64,000 nucleotides of DNA from Crotalaria pallida (GCA_037953625.1 CM075653.1:97877639-97941638), one strand, 5' to 3'. Shown: positions 1 through 11,743, numbered from the stretch's first letter. The notes: generated by a model from the sequence alone, not told the origin. Numbers and translations are program-made.

Positions 1-75
1 CCTTACTCCTGCTAAGACCGCAACTGTCTGAGCCAAAATAGCAGCTGGTTCCTCATTCCCTTGTCGACGTGCCAT
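1..75 (-). CDS. Partial gag of Tekay-like element 1 (first 25 codons)
   Basis: An open frame starts at the ATG at 75 on the minus strand and runs off the window start with no stop. It begins MARRQGNEEPAAILAQ, a short basic start followed by an Ala-rich stretch, as expected for the N terminus of a Ty3/gypsy capsid protein. The start is supported by position: it follows the primer site (248-259) and a leader of about 170 bp, the normal arrangement for gag. Too little is visible for domain assignment or to judge whether it is intact. Confidence 0.55.
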   Translation of the reverse strand, partial: MARRQGNEEPAAILAQTVAVLAGVR

Positions 76-247
76 CTTGCTTCTGTTACACACGCGGGAT
101 TGGAGTCTTAGATCAAGCAAAGGTTCGTACGAGGTAAGCATATTAGGCTATGCTCGAGCCTAAAGGGTAACTAAACTATAACTACCAAACAGAGTCACAC
201 AATGAAAGCATATAAGGCTATGCTTAAGGCCACTAAGGACAACCATC

Positions 248-259
248 GCTCTGATACCA
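248..259 (-). other. Primer binding site (initiator Met tRNA)
   Basis: The minus strand reads TGGTATCAGAGC, the classic complement of the plant initiator-Met tRNA 3' end. It lies five bases inside the LTR end at 265. This fixes the orientation of the element as minus and marks 265-6463 as its 5' LTR. Confidence 0.9.
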
Positions 260-264
260 CTAAA

Positions 265-3200
265 TGTAACACCCCAGTTTGGACATAGAATTTTCACTAA
301 AAATTTGCGCCATTTTTTTTTTATAACATTATCAAAAGTCAATTTCGTTTAATTCTGTTACAAAAAGGTTTTCATTAATACAATTTAATTCATTTGGTTT
401 ACAAAAATGTTTTGGTACTTAGACTTGCGTCATAAATTCAATTCCCAAAAAGAGATGTTAACATCCAACACATTTCCAAAAACACATTTTCTCAATGTCA
501 TATTTAGTCGATGGTTAACTTGCGGAAAAATAGTTTAATTACTTTATAATATATAACAAAAGGAACTTCTTTCATTTCATTTAAAATAATCCATATTACA
601 ACTGGGGTTACATTCGGGATAGAGTAATCATGTCCTACCCATCCAAAGATGGAATACAAAATAAGACTATCCTATACTACTAGTCTTCATCAATCTTCCG
701 CTACACTGTCTGAAATATTCCTTGATTGCTGCTTTTGCTTCCTCCTCATATATACGTCATCTCGTGATCCTCTTCCGACTTGAGCAACCGCTACTCAAGA
801 TAGTACATGATCTGTCATCTGTGAACATTGTTACCCAATGTCCACAGGAAAGGGAAATAGAGAGAGTAAGCACTTCCGAACGATATGATCGTCGACGGCG
901 CGGGCTTACAATAGGGGAATATTAAGACCAAGAGGGTAATCATCATGAAACCATATCCATTATATTTAATTATTTTTAGGCTCTAAGTTTTATTATCGTA
1001 ACCACCGGAAATTCGAGAAGGGGTACCACCACCGAGGCTCAAGGGTTTGGTAGCACACACGTTACATCTCCTCCATCATTCCAACCACATCCTAGTTCGG
1101 AAAGCAGATGGGATGCATAGGAGTCCTAACCATGCTGACATCGAAGCCAAAGGGTACGTACCAGCTGAAACCACGCAAGTTGGCCAGCAAACAAAAATCA
1201 AATATCAATTCATAAGTTCATCCAAAAATAATCGATGGCTTCTAGTCCCATTCGGATTCCCTCTACACCATCCATGATTTGCTCAAGGGGGCGACAGCTC
1301 TATCCCTAGTTCGCGTTGTAGTCCTCGCCACGATCAACGACCAGCAGGTGCCCTTGATCACTGTAGCATCGTTCCACCTAGGGTAGCGCTCTTAGGCTTC
1401 TTGACGAATCACCATCATTGCCCTCCCCTATCGCAATCACCACTTGAAAGTACACCGGCCTCCAAGTATTCGGTATCTTTCCTCTCCACTACTTCACTCT
1501 CAATGCGTAGGTTTTGGAGGGGGTTCCTAAGTCTTTTAAGTCTTTTAAATTTTTTAAGTCTTTTAAGTCTCTTCTTAAACCTAAGTTTTGGTCGACCCAT
1601 TCTAAGCCTCGCTTCTAACGGGTCACGACCTCTAAGGGAAACATCAAGCACCCTCTATAGTACAGTGGGATCCACAAGACTTAGACCACGGCACAATCAT
1701 CCACGTGGCTAGTCACTTAAAGGGAACACTTACAAAGTTATCGTGCCGTTTGCACCATCACTGTACACTAATATCGCTTACCAATTTCATTGATCATTCT
1801 CATATTTTCATATTAGTATTTACAAATTATGCCAATTCCTTTTCATGGAACAACCGATCGAAAAACACAAAGAACTCTTTTCATAGGAACCACCGAACAT
1901 TAATTTTCTTTCCATAAGATGAACCATTATTTCCAAAATATAATATACAATACAAAAATATACAACATAGCATAAGCAATTAGCAACCGACATACAATAA
2001 ATATCGAGGAATCGTGTTTTTCGTATAAACGGCAGGGATACACACTCAATTGCCGTTTTACTACTCGACCGATAGATTCCTAGTTCCGACCTTTGAGATG
2101 ATACGGAACGTCCTAATATTACCCTACATGCCACTATGTCTTAAGAAGACTTCTCTCTCACCTGAAGTTGCAGCTACAAAATTAGTGTCCTCTTGCTTTG
2201 AAGTCACGTCACCCAAATCCGAACGAAAGCCTTTACCAAATAATATTTACAACATAATTTCATAAATAACTACTCCATTACAAGTAAACAAACCACAAGA
2301 CCTATGTCCTTAACAACAATTTCCATTATAACTTTTGAGGAAATCCAAAAGACTTGAACCAAAACTTCCAATACTTAAAATAAATCATACTTTACAAAAT
2401 CAAAACCTTTAAAATGTCAAGGGAAATTTTTAGAACTAATTATTAAATCAAAAGAGATTATTAACTCAAAATCAACAACAACTACCACTCAAGGATTAAC
2501 ATTAGCCATTTAAAACAAATAACTTAAACTTGATGCAACCCTTTTTTTTAATCATTTTGGACAGCCAAGAAACATATTTTTAAAATCAATATAAACACTT
2601 AACACATCAACAATCATTCTAAATTATGAACTCATTCACTTATCAATTCAACACAAGTTCTATTTTAAATATCATGCAACTATATATATAAGAATCTTCT
2701 CTGGACAGCAACATGAAATAAAGTTGCATTACTTCACAGTTACCCAAAAATTCATTCATTTCAATTTCCTACTAACAGATTCACATCCAAATTCTAAAAA
2801 TAAAATTAAGCTTAAGAAATAATATTTTTCCACACTTATTCAATTATGGGTAGCACTTAAATTATTTCAATCCACCTTAAATCCTATAGACATACTACTA
2901 AGGTCAATATAAAACAAATCTGGACATCCACTCAAACAAATTGCACTTATCTAATGAAATACTATAACTTGCCTAAAACTCTTAACATTATATTTTTATA
3001 TCAAAATACAACCCACTTCTTATTTACTAAATTCAAACAATATGATAACCATACCCAAACATACACACATACATTAAAATCATTTTTATAATTACTTAAA
3101 TCAATTCATTAAATTTGGACAGTATACAATACAAACTCAAAATCACTTTTACAAGACATTCCACATACAAGCACCAGTAAGACAACAATTTAGTAAACAA

Positions 3201-4767
3201 CTAGAACATTAAGGCATACATTTAAAAAGTCACTTTTATATTTCCTTTTTAACTCTATATATAAAAAGTCTTAGTATAAAATTCACATATTGATTTAATC
3301 TAAAACAATTTCTATCATTAATGCAACTAATTTAGAATTTTGGACAGCATACATATTCTAACTTAAAAATTCATTTTCTCTTAAACAGAAAATCGAAAAC
3401 ACATGACATTTCTTCTTAAATTCTTATTACAACTTCTACTATAATAAAATGACTAAATTAAAACAAAATAAAGTAGTTGCATCTACTGTACAGCCATAGA
3501 AAAGTTGCATCAATTCAATTAAGGTTCAAGCAAACAATCCAAAACAATTCAGATACAATTCCTACTTATGCTACAACTTTAAAAATACTAATATTTCAAA
3601 TAAAATATCACTTTTTCATGCATCCTAAATTTCTGGACAGCAACTAAATATTTTTATAAAATCAGAGCAACTAATCAAAACACTTATTTCTATTGATTTC
3701 TATATCATATTTGCACATACAAACAAAGTATCACTAACATTCTCAAAAATAGTCATTTGGGATCTTAAATAAATAAATTTTTCAGATTTAAAAATAAATT
3801 CCCAGAATAAAAATGAAACTTTCAAAATTAATCTTTTCCATATAAACATATAATATATTCTATAAACACACTAAAGCAATCATCAAATCAATTAGAAAAA
3901 TTCAATAAATTTAATTACTTTTTCTAAGAACTTCGACTAGCATAAATAAAAATTAGAAAAATATTTTCAATTCCTAAAGCATCCCTATAATATAATTACA
4001 TCATTACGTACACTAAAAACAAAACAATACAAGAGATCTATTCCTTAACAAAATATAAAATAGATTTCTTTTAAGAGAATAATTCATTTTTTTCCAGCAA
4101 ATAATATTACAAATATATCAACCACATACTCATAAAATAAATCAAAAACACCAGTTCTTATAGGTTTATAACAACTACCATTTTTCCTATTTCTTTTAAA
4201 CAACCAACTATAATTTAACTACAAATCATGCAACAAATAAATTACAAAAATTACTTAGAATAATACAATAACCTCACGGTTCATTATTATAATTTTTCCA
4301 GAAAATTTAATTTTTTTTTATTCATATTCAATTACTAATTGTTCTTATCAGACTCAAATCCAAACAACAGAAAATCAAATAAAATCAAACAATAACAATT
4401 ACAACAAAATTCCATAACATATAAGTCCATACACTTCATTTGCATTAAAATTTTCCAGAATATTATTTTATTTTCAAAAACCATTTTTAGTTCCTTTAAA
4501 TCATTTTAATTTTACTTTTACTTTAAGGAAAATACTTATTCTTCTTTAGAGATTCACCAAAACTCAAGTACACATGAAATACAACATATAATATAATCTA
4601 TATATATATATATATGTATATATATTACACGTCCAGAAAAAGAAAATAAAATAAAACCAAAAATCTATTTTAATCCTTTTTATTCATTTCCATTTTATTA
4701 AACAACAACACAATACCCATACTAAAATACACAAATCAATCTTCCATTTTTCTAATATACAACACGC

Positions 4768-4807
<40 letters not shown>

Positions 4808-6463
4808 CCAGAAATTAAAAATTTTCTATTATTACTTACTTATTGATTATTATTTATTAACACAAAGAAATAAAACAATTAAAAAGACAATGAATAAAAA
4901 GTTATTTAACCATTCAAAATTTCTATACTTCATATGATATTAGAAATAAAATAAACCCAGAAATAATTTATTCAAACTCATCCAAAAATATTTAGTCATC
5001 TTAAGAATTTAAGAAAAGGGGAGATAAACCCCTTTAAACACTCTTTTTGGTGTCCCTTTTCTCATTGTCATTTCATATGACTTAAGAACAATTTCATATA
5101 TTCAAAGGTAACTTAAAAATGAAAATAAAAATTTAGAACTTAGCTATAGAAGAAATTGAGAAGGCTTAAACAAAAATATAAACAAAACAACTTAAAAATA
5201 GCTTAATCAAATAAGTGATTTTGGGTTACCTCTACTCCTTAAGCCTTTTAGAAAACTTCAAGCAACCAAGCAACTCTCCCTCCTTCCTATAGCTTACACG
5301 CCCCTCTCACTCTCTTTCTCTCTTAGAATTTTATTTTTTTTCTCATGTAAAACTATCAAATGTTTGTGTGTGAAAAATGTGGAACTAAGGCTATCTATTT
5401 ATAGGTGTTTGGAGATGCATTTCCCTTCATTTTCAGAACTAAAATTCGTGCCCCCTTCATCAAGTTTCATTCAAAAAATTTCAAACACTACTTGGAACAT
5501 GAACTAGCATTAAATGGGATTTTGTTGATTCCTAAAGCATTTTAATTCAAGGATTATTCTCACAAACTTCAAAACTATTCCTTCCCTCTTTCCTCTAATT
5601 TTTGGATGGTTCATATATTAAAAATAGGAGAGAAAAATTCTCATTGGTTCATTGTGGAGGTGCCTACATAATTACCCAATCACTTAATTATTTAAAATTA
5701 GATTTTCTACCTACTGTACAAAAATTTTCACAAACAGTAAAATAAAAATTTTATTTTTACATATTAAGATTCTACATTTCAATATGATCATTTTCATATA
5801 AAGTTTGTAATTTTTGGACTTACGGTTTGAAAGTTATGAATTTTTGAAGTCCTAAGGTCATTTCTTCAAAAATACACTTCCTAAGCTTTTCAAATATTTC
5901 AAAATAAGAAAAATACGAAAATACATTTTATTTAAATGATAATACATTATAAAACTTCATAAATGCATTTTTATTTTCAAAGTAAAATATACTTTAGTCA
6001 AAAGGCTATTTAATGCATTAAAACCATACATTGGTTCTTAAAACTCAAAAATTCGTTCACTATTGCAGCAGTGATAAAATTTCGAAAACTCAAAAATAAA
6101 AATCAAAACTTTACATTTTCATAATCTAGATTTCGATACGATCGTTTTGACATATCATTTGTAATTTTTCGACGTACGGTTGAAAAGATATGAATTTCTA
6201 AAGATAGGATACTCTAATCCATCAAAATCATTTCATCTTTTAAAATCATTTAAATCAAATACTTTACCTTAAAAATATTTCATTTAAATAGGCTAGGGAA
6301 AACATTGGTATATAATATATATACCTATACATGTTACGTGTATACATATATATTTTCATATATATATATTTTTTATATAAACCCAGGTATCAAAATCAAG
6401 CATAATTTCCTAATTTTAATTATAAAATCACAAATAAAATTGGGTAAAATTGTGGGTCTCACA
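265..6463 (-). repeat. 5' LTR of Tekay-like element 1 (6.2 kb)
   Basis: This stretch is bounded on the plus strand by TGTAACACCCC at 265 and GGGTCTCACA ending at 6463, the signature ends also seen in the pair at 26577-32136 and 33299 onward. Shared blocks with that pair include the AGAGAGTAAG/GAACGATAT segment near 860-890 and the TACGATCGTTTTGACATA block near 6140. It is AT-rich, with AT microsatellites at 4597-4626 and 4771-4802, and holds no credible gene; short open frames at 722-2265 are chance. At 6199 bp it is very long for an LTR. Confidence 0.8.
4597..4802. repeat. Two AT microsatellites in the LTR
   Basis: Runs of alternating TA occur at about 4597-4626 (broken by one G) and about 4771-4802. 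A looser TA-rich patch lies at 6305-6373. They are simple repeats in non-coding LTR sequence. Confidence 0.85.
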
Positions 6464-6716
6464 GTTTCCGCTGAATCTCTGATCTTGCATGTGAATTGAT
6501 TGATTTTCGTATTCGATTGAAAAAGTGATTTTTCAGTTTCTGAAATCTACTCGAGTAAACCTGAGAAAATTTGCAAAAATTTTTTTTGTTTTGTTTGTTT
6601 CGATTTGTTTCGTTCGAAAATCTTTCAAGGTTTCTTAAACACCTATTCAACCCCCCCTTCTAGGTGTTCTCCTAGTGTATCCTAGTTATTTCACCCACCG
6701 ATTGTGGTTTCTCACA
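6464..6716 (+). repeat. 3' remnant of the copia 5' LTR
   Basis: These bases match the last part of the 3' LTR (about 10697-10949) almost base for base, including the CCTAGTGTATCC and CACCGATTGTGG blocks and the terminal TCTCACA. The upstream 1.36 kb is missing because Tekay-like element 1 inserted at 6463/6464. Confidence 0.9.
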
Positions 6717-6718
6717 AT

Positions 6719-6730
6719 TGGTATCAGAGC
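6719..6730 (+). other. Primer binding site (initiator Met tRNA)
   Basis: TGGTATCAGAGC lies two bases after the LTR end at 6716. It is the standard initiator-Met tRNA primer site and fixes the plus orientation of the copia element. Confidence 0.92.
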
Positions 6731-6786
6731 TCGGTCGAAAGACACGAGCATAGAGCTTTTTCGTTAAGATCCTTGAGGAAACTACA

Positions 6787-8577
6787 ATGGGTTCTACGAA
6801 TCCCTTTGGTGGTGAAGGTGCTTCAATTAATCGCCCTCCTATGTTTGGTGGAGAGGGTTATGCTTATTGGAAAATTAGGATGAGAATCTTTATAGAATCT
6901 ATAGATATGAACATTTGGGAAGCCATTGAAAATGGTCCTCATATTCCCTCAAAAAATGTAGAAGGTGTGCTTACCCTAACTCCCAAAGATAAGTGGACTG
7001 ATGATGATAAAAGGAAAATTCAATATGATTTAAAAGCAAAGAATATCATCACCTCCGCTCTATCTTATGATGAGTTCTTTAGAGTCTCCCAATGTAAAGA
7101 TGCCAAAGAAATGTGGGACACCTTGCAAGTCACACATGAAGGCACTAGTGAAGTTAGGCGTGCTAGATTAAATTCTTTGATGCATGAATATGAATTGTTT
7201 CGTATGTTGCCTAATGAATCTATATGTTTTATGCAAAAACGTTTTACTCATATTGTTAATCATCTCATTGCTCTTGGTAAAACTTTCTTGAATTGTGAAC
7301 TTGTTAACAAAGTTTTAAGATGTCTAAGTAGGGAATGGCAACCCAAGGTTACCGCAATTGTTGAATCAAAGGACTTGGACAACATGGACTTAGCAACACT
7401 TTTCGGAAAGCTTCAAGAACATGAAATGGAGCTTGAACGTTTGCATTTGCATGAAGAATCGGACAAGTATGGAGAAAGAAAAGGAATTGCTCTTAAAGTT
7501 CAAAGGTCATATAAAAAGGAAGAGAGTTCCGATAGTGATGATAATGAAGATTCTGATTCGGACATTGATGAAGAGGAGATGAAGCTTCTACTAAGAAAGT
7601 TCAATAAGATTCTAAGGAGAAAAGGAAGGTTAAACAAGAACAAAAGTAAAGAGAAGGATTCCCCACACTACAAGACCAAGACAACAAAAGAAGGAATAGT
7701 TTGCCATGAATGTGAAAAGCCCGGTCATCTCAAGTACTCATGCTCTAAGTATCTCAAGAAGAAGGAGAAAGAAAAGAAAAATTCAAAATCTAAAAGAGCA
7801 TACATAGTTTGGAATAGTGATGATGAAGATGAAAATAAAAGCCAATCAAATAGTTCTTCGGATGATGAACATGCCGCTTGTCTCAACTTGATAGCTCTAG
7901 TAGATGAAGAGGAAAGTTCAAATGATGAATCAAGTGAACAAAGCGATGAAAGCGATGTAAGTCTTACTAAATCCGAAATTTCTTCCAAATATGAAATGTT
8001 ATATAATGCTTATGAAGAAATGCATGAACATTTTAAGAAACTAGCTTTGAAAAATATTGAAAGGAAGAAGCTCATTTTGAAACTTCAACAAGAGATTTTA
8101 GAACTTCAAAAACAAGTTGATGAGCTTAATCTTGAAAATGAAACTCTTGATCTTATATATGCTAGTTCTTCTTGTGATTGTGCTAGTAGATTGAATAATG
8201 TGGTTGATTGTGAGGATTGCAAGTTGCTTAAAGATGAAAATGCTATTTTGAAAAATAAGCTTGCAAGTTTCACAAATGGTGATATCAAATTGCGCACATT
8301 GTTAAATTTTCAAAGAGAAAATTCAAACAAGTTTGGTTTGGGTTATACTAATGCTAAGAGTAAATCTCATAGAAATGTTGTTGATTTTTCTAAAGTTGAT
8401 TTTTCAAATGCACCAACATGTTTCTATTGTGGTACTCATCGACATACTTCAAATGTGTGTTATGTTAAAGTGCATGGTATACCTAAAGGAGATTTTGTTT
8501 GGATGAAAAAGGGTGAGAGTCCCTACACTAACAAAAATGGATCCAAAATCATTTGGATACCAAAAAGCAAAGCATGA
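6787..8577 (+). CDS. Copia Gag polyprotein with two zinc knuckles (596 aa)
   Basis: This is the capsid/nucleocapsid protein of a Ty1/copia retrotransposon, which packages element RNA into cytoplasmic particles. Residues about 1-230 form the UBN2/DUF4219-type Gag region, starting MGSTNPFGGEGASINRPPMF. An acidic Ser/Asp patch follows at about 240-265, with a Lys-rich segment after it. A CX2CX4HX4C knuckle uses C306, C309, H314 and C319; a second uses C545, C548, H553 and C558. A Glu/Lys-rich, probably coiled-coil stretch lies between them (about 410-450). The ATG at 6787 is 56 bp after the primer site and is the first in frame. The frame is fully open, but a stop follows at 8575-8577 and no protease or polymerase comes after it. 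A long Gag with a distal second knuckle resembles the SIRE/Maximus group; that placement is from memory. Confidence 0.88.
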   Translation: MGSTNPFGGEGASINRPPMFGGEGYAYWKIRMRIFIESIDMNIWEAIENGPHIPSKNVEGVLTLTPKDKWTDDDKRKIQYDLKAKNIITSALSYDEFFRVSQCKDAKEMWDTLQVTHEGTSEVRRARLNSLMHEYELFRMLPNESICFMQKRFTHIVNHLIALGKTFLNCELVNKVLRCLSREWQPKVTAIVESKDLDNMDLATLFGKLQEHEMELERLHLHEESDKYGERKGIALKVQRSYKKEESSDSDDNEDSDSDIDEEEMKLLLRKFNKILRRKGRLNKNKSKEKDSPHYKTKTTKEGIVCHECEKPGHLKYSCSKYLKKKEKEKKNSKSKRAYIVWNSDDEDENKSQSNSSSDDEHAACLNLIALVDEEESSNDESSEQSDESDVSLTKSEISSKYEMLYNAYEEMHEHFKKLALKNIERKKLILKLQQEILELQKQVDELNLENETLDLIYASSSCDCASRLNNVVDCEDCKLLKDENAILKNKLASFTNGDIKLRTLLNFQRENSNKFGLGYTNAKSKSHRNVVDFSKVDFSNAPTCFYCGTHRHTSNVCYVKVHGIPKGDFVWMKKGESPYTNKNGSKIIWIPKSKA

Positions 8578-9320
8578 TTGTTTTTTTTTTTAGGTATGAT
8601 TGAAGAGCAAAAGGACTTTCATATGATATTCATTCATTTGCTTCTTCAATTGGTATTATGAAGAAAAGATCCTACAAATTGGTAACATTCGATATTATAC
8701 AATTGGTATTTTCAATTTGATATTGTTGGATATTGCTCATAGTTCTCTCAATTGGTATTATTTCTTATAATGTGATATTGTTTATACTATTGAGAAAATA
8801 CTATTGGTATCAAATTTTTACAATTGTTTTACAATTGATATCATGTTATTGGTATGCAATTTGTTATAATTGATATCATTGAGTTGAATAAAAGCATGGT
8901 AACCATCTATTGATGATGCTTTGGTTGTTATATCATATTAGTATCTCTATTTTGGCTTAGATCTTATTTCAATTGGTATGTGTTTAGTTATAATTGGTAT
9001 ATATTTCTTTTTGATAATGCCAAAGGGGGAGAAATATGATGTTTTGAAAAAGGGGAGTTTTGTTTTGCCAAAGGGGAGAAATATTTCAATATGTTTTTGG
9101 TGAAATAAATTGGTATGTTTGGAGAAAGGTTGTTTTTGTTGTTTTTATGTAGGTTGAGCAAAGTTGTTGAAGATAGGGGAGAATCAAGCTTAACTCAATT
9201 GGATTTCAAATGTCAAAAGCATTTATTGAGGGGGAGCAAGAGTCTCACCAAGTGATCAAATGGTTCAAGCATCAACAACTTCAATGAACTTCATAATTTC
9301 AAAACATGTTTGTCATTTTC
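8578..9320 (+). repeat. 3' non-coding region with scattered AATTGGTAT motifs
   Basis: This is the stretch between gag and the polypurine tract, where pol and any env-like ORF of a full SIRE element would lie. It has no long open frame. TTGGTAT or a one-base variant recurs about nine times between 8649 and 9115, usually preceded by AA. Two GCCAAAGGGG blocks near 9018 and 9067 resemble extra polypurine tracts. Confidence 0.6.
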
Positions 9321-9333
9321 AAAAAGGGGGAGA
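9321..9333 (+). other. Polypurine tract of the copia element
   Basis: AAAAAGGGGGAGA lies directly before the 3' LTR start TGTAAGATCC at 9335. This is the expected site for plus-strand DNA priming. Confidence 0.85.
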
Positions 9334-9334
9334 T

Positions 9335-10949
9335 TGTAAGATCCATGAAGAATGTTTTGATAAATGCCAAAAGGTTTTGAACAAGCTTAAATGTGTTGAT
9401 CAAGTTCAAGCTCAACAAGCAACAACAAACATCAAGTAATGAAGAGAGAGCCAACTCATGAAGACTTAGTTTGGTAGTTTATGTTTTATTGTTTTATCTT
9501 TTGCCTCACAAGTCTTTTAGGTTATGAGTTTGGGTAGAGTACTTAGAGGGTAGTGAATCTCTTTTGAATACATGATTATATCATATTTTGAGTATTCACT
9601 TTGTCTAAAATCAATAGGTGGCTTAAAGGTTTTAAAGAAAAGGTTTAGTTTTTGAGAAAACAAGTTTTTAGTGATTTTTATGCTGATTACTCGAGTAACA
9701 CATATTTCACTCGAGTAAAATTTATCAAGCTTGCGGCTTACTCGATTAATCATTATTTTACTCGAGTAAAATGTTTTCAGCTTTCGGCTTACTCGAGTAA
9801 CACTCATTTCACTCGAGTAACACGATCAGATATGGTTTTTAAAATGCGTTTTTAACTTCTCAAAAGCTATTCTAAGTGCTCTAACTTTTGGGTATTCTAT
9901 ATAAACCTTTTCCTAATCATTTCTATCAATTAGAATCAACAAGAATCATTTTTGATACACTTTTAGAAAGAATCAAAGCCACACTATTCTCTCTCACTCT
10001 CTCAAGATCAAAGCTCTCATTTTCATATTCTTTGATCAAGAACCTTGAATCTCTCATGTTGATCTTTTCATAACTTTTGATAGAGATTCATAGGATTGTT
10101 ATATTGTTTTCAATATTGGTTGTAATCATTGCAAGAGGCAAACATTCTACAACATTGGAAGCCTTGATTTTGTGAATCAAGCAAAGTTTATTGGAAGTCT
10201 TGAAGAAGCATTTCATCAAGCATTTGGAAGGCACTTTGAAGAATCTCAAAGTACTTGGAAGTCTTGTGAGTGAAGCAAGCAATTGGAAGTCTTGTTGTGG
10301 GTAATCGGCAAGCAAAAGTAGAGGTTAGATTAGATATCAATAGGATTACAAGGCAAGGGTGTGGTATCTCTTGTAGGCTAGCAAGAAGGGAGTCTTGTGA
10401 GGCATTTACTTGTAATTTGAGAAACTCTAATTCCTCATAGTGAAGAATCTCTCTTGGTTGAAGAGGGGACTGGAGTAGCTTTCAAGTGGATGAAAGTGAA
10501 CCAGGATAAATCACTGTGTCGTATCTCTAAACCCTTAAACTCTTTACAATTCAAGTCATTTAATTGTGTTCTTGATTGAAAACCTAGAAAAAGTGATTTT
10601 TCATAATTGATTGAATTGAATCTTAATTGTGCAAAATTGATTTGGGGAAAATCATTTTCATAACCTAGGTAATCAATAAGAATATTGGTGTTGATTGTTT
10701 CCGCTGAATCTCTGATCTTGCATGTGAATTGATTGATTTTCGTATTCGATTGAAAAAGTGATTTTTCAGTTTCTGAAATCTACTCGAGTAAACCTGAGAA
10801 AATTTGCAAAAAATTTTTTTGTTTTGTTTGTTTCGATTTGTTTCGTTCGAAAATCTTTCAAGGTTTCTTAAACACCTATTCAACCCCCCCTTCTAGGTGT
10901 TCTCCTAGTGTATCCTAGTTATTTCACCCACCGATTGTGGTTTCTCACA
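9335..10949 (+). repeat. Complete 3' LTR of the copia element (1615 bp)
   Basis: It starts TGTAAGATCC after the polypurine tract and ends TTTCTCACA. The last 253 bp are shared with 6464-6716. It contains three tandem 51-bp units at 9687-9820, each with two ACTCGAGTAA-type palindromes 20 bp apart. The ATATAAACC near 9899-9907 could be its TATA box. It holds no gene. Confidence 0.88.
9687..9820. promoter_or_regulatory. Paired TACTCGAGTA palindromes in three 51-bp repeats
   Basis: ACTCGAGT (once ACTCGATT) starts at 9689, 9709, 9740, 9760, 9791 and 9811. Within each pair the spacing is exactly 20 bp; between pairs it is exactly 51 bp. The core is the palindrome TTACTCGAGTAA. The block lies upstream of the likely TATA box, so it may be a transcription-factor binding array or enhancer of the LTR; that role is inferred from position and symmetry only. 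Confidence 0.6.
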
Positions 10950-11193
10950 CATTGTTCAAAAGAAAAAGAGAGAGCGTGCCCAACATGCACCCTGAGAAAA
11001 AATCTTGGCACCAATGACATGAGGGGCCATTGTTCAAAAAAAAAGAGAAAAAAAAAAAGAGAGCGTGCCCAACGTGCACCCTGAGATAAAATCTTGGCAC
11101 CGATGACATGAGGGTCCATTGTTCAAAAAAAAAGAGAGAAGTAAAAAAAAGAGAAGAGGAAATCTTTCTTGGGCACCAATGACATGAGGGGCC
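10950..11193. repeat. 89-bp tandem repeat in element A
   Basis: The GAGCGTGCCC block starts at 10972 and again at 11061 (period 89), each followed by ATCTTGGCACC, GATGACATGAG, CCATTGTTCAA and an A-rich purine run. A third, shortened copy lies at 11171-11193. One copy of the same sequence is present in element B near 52512-52570. Confidence 0.8.
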
Positions 11194-11743
11194 ACAGTTA
11201 CACTTTAAAAAAAAAAGAAAAAAGAAGAAAAAGAAGAGACGTGCGCTATCAAAATACTTGAAGAAAAAGCACCAAAACCGGGAAGAGCGTACAAGAACAG
11301 AAACAAGCACAAGTGCAGTAACATGCAATTATAAAGCTACGTTCACAAGACAAAGTTCAAGCTACAATGGCGCCAAAGCGACAAAGCCAGAAAAGGCGCA
11401 CAAGAGCCAAAAGTGTACAACTCAAATACAAGCCTAAGAAGCAAGACAAACAAAGACATGTGAAGCAAAGCTGAAATGTGCATAGATACTGTTAAGGTGG
11501 CAACAAGCATACAAAATAAAGTCCAAGCTTGAAGAACATACAAAAGCCATCGCCACAAATACTGCAACTTCGAAGTTCAGCGAAACGAATCCTAAAGTAC
11601 AAATCCAAAAGCAATAAAAAGCGACAGGGGTTAAGACCGAGCGAAGTCATGCAAAATACAAAGCCAAAAGAAAAGCAGCGACTGAAACCACGGTCTAAGA
11701 AAGCAGAATGACAAAATAGCGGCATATGTGGTGAAAACAGTGC

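Larger units (their letters stand above)
1..6463 (-). mobile_element. Tekay-like Ty3/gypsy element 1: 5' end only
   Basis: This is the 5' part of a minus-strand LTR retrotransposon, reading right to left: an LTR at 265-6463, an initiator-Met tRNA primer site at 248-259, a short leader, and the first 25 codons of gag running off the left edge. The LTR starts TGTGAGACCC and ends GGGGTGTTACA on the minus strand, giving proper TG...CA ends. The primer type, LTR ends and relation to the second pair at 26577-38857 suggest a chromovirus of the Tekay/Del lineage; that lineage is inferred, because no reverse transcriptase lies in the window. The right LTR end abuts the middle of a copia LTR at 6464, so the element inserted there. 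The predicted duplicated target is GTTTC (6464-6468), but its partner lies outside the window. Confidence 0.8.
6464..10949 (+). mobile_element. SIRE-like copia element with gag but no pol (TR-GAG type)
   Basis: This plus-strand element has, in order: the last 253 bp of its 5' LTR (6464-6716), an initiator-Met primer site (6719-6730), one long gag ORF (6787-8577), about 740 bp of AT-rich non-coding DNA, a polypurine tract (9321-9333) and a complete 3' LTR (9335-10949). No protease, integrase or reverse transcriptase is present, so it could move only with enzymes from a relative. Such gag-only elements are known in plants as TR-GAG. The rest of its 5' LTR should lie left of the window, beyond Tekay-like element 1. 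It sits inside element A: the bases after its end (CATTG, 10950-10954) belong to A's tandem repeat. Confidence 0.8.
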
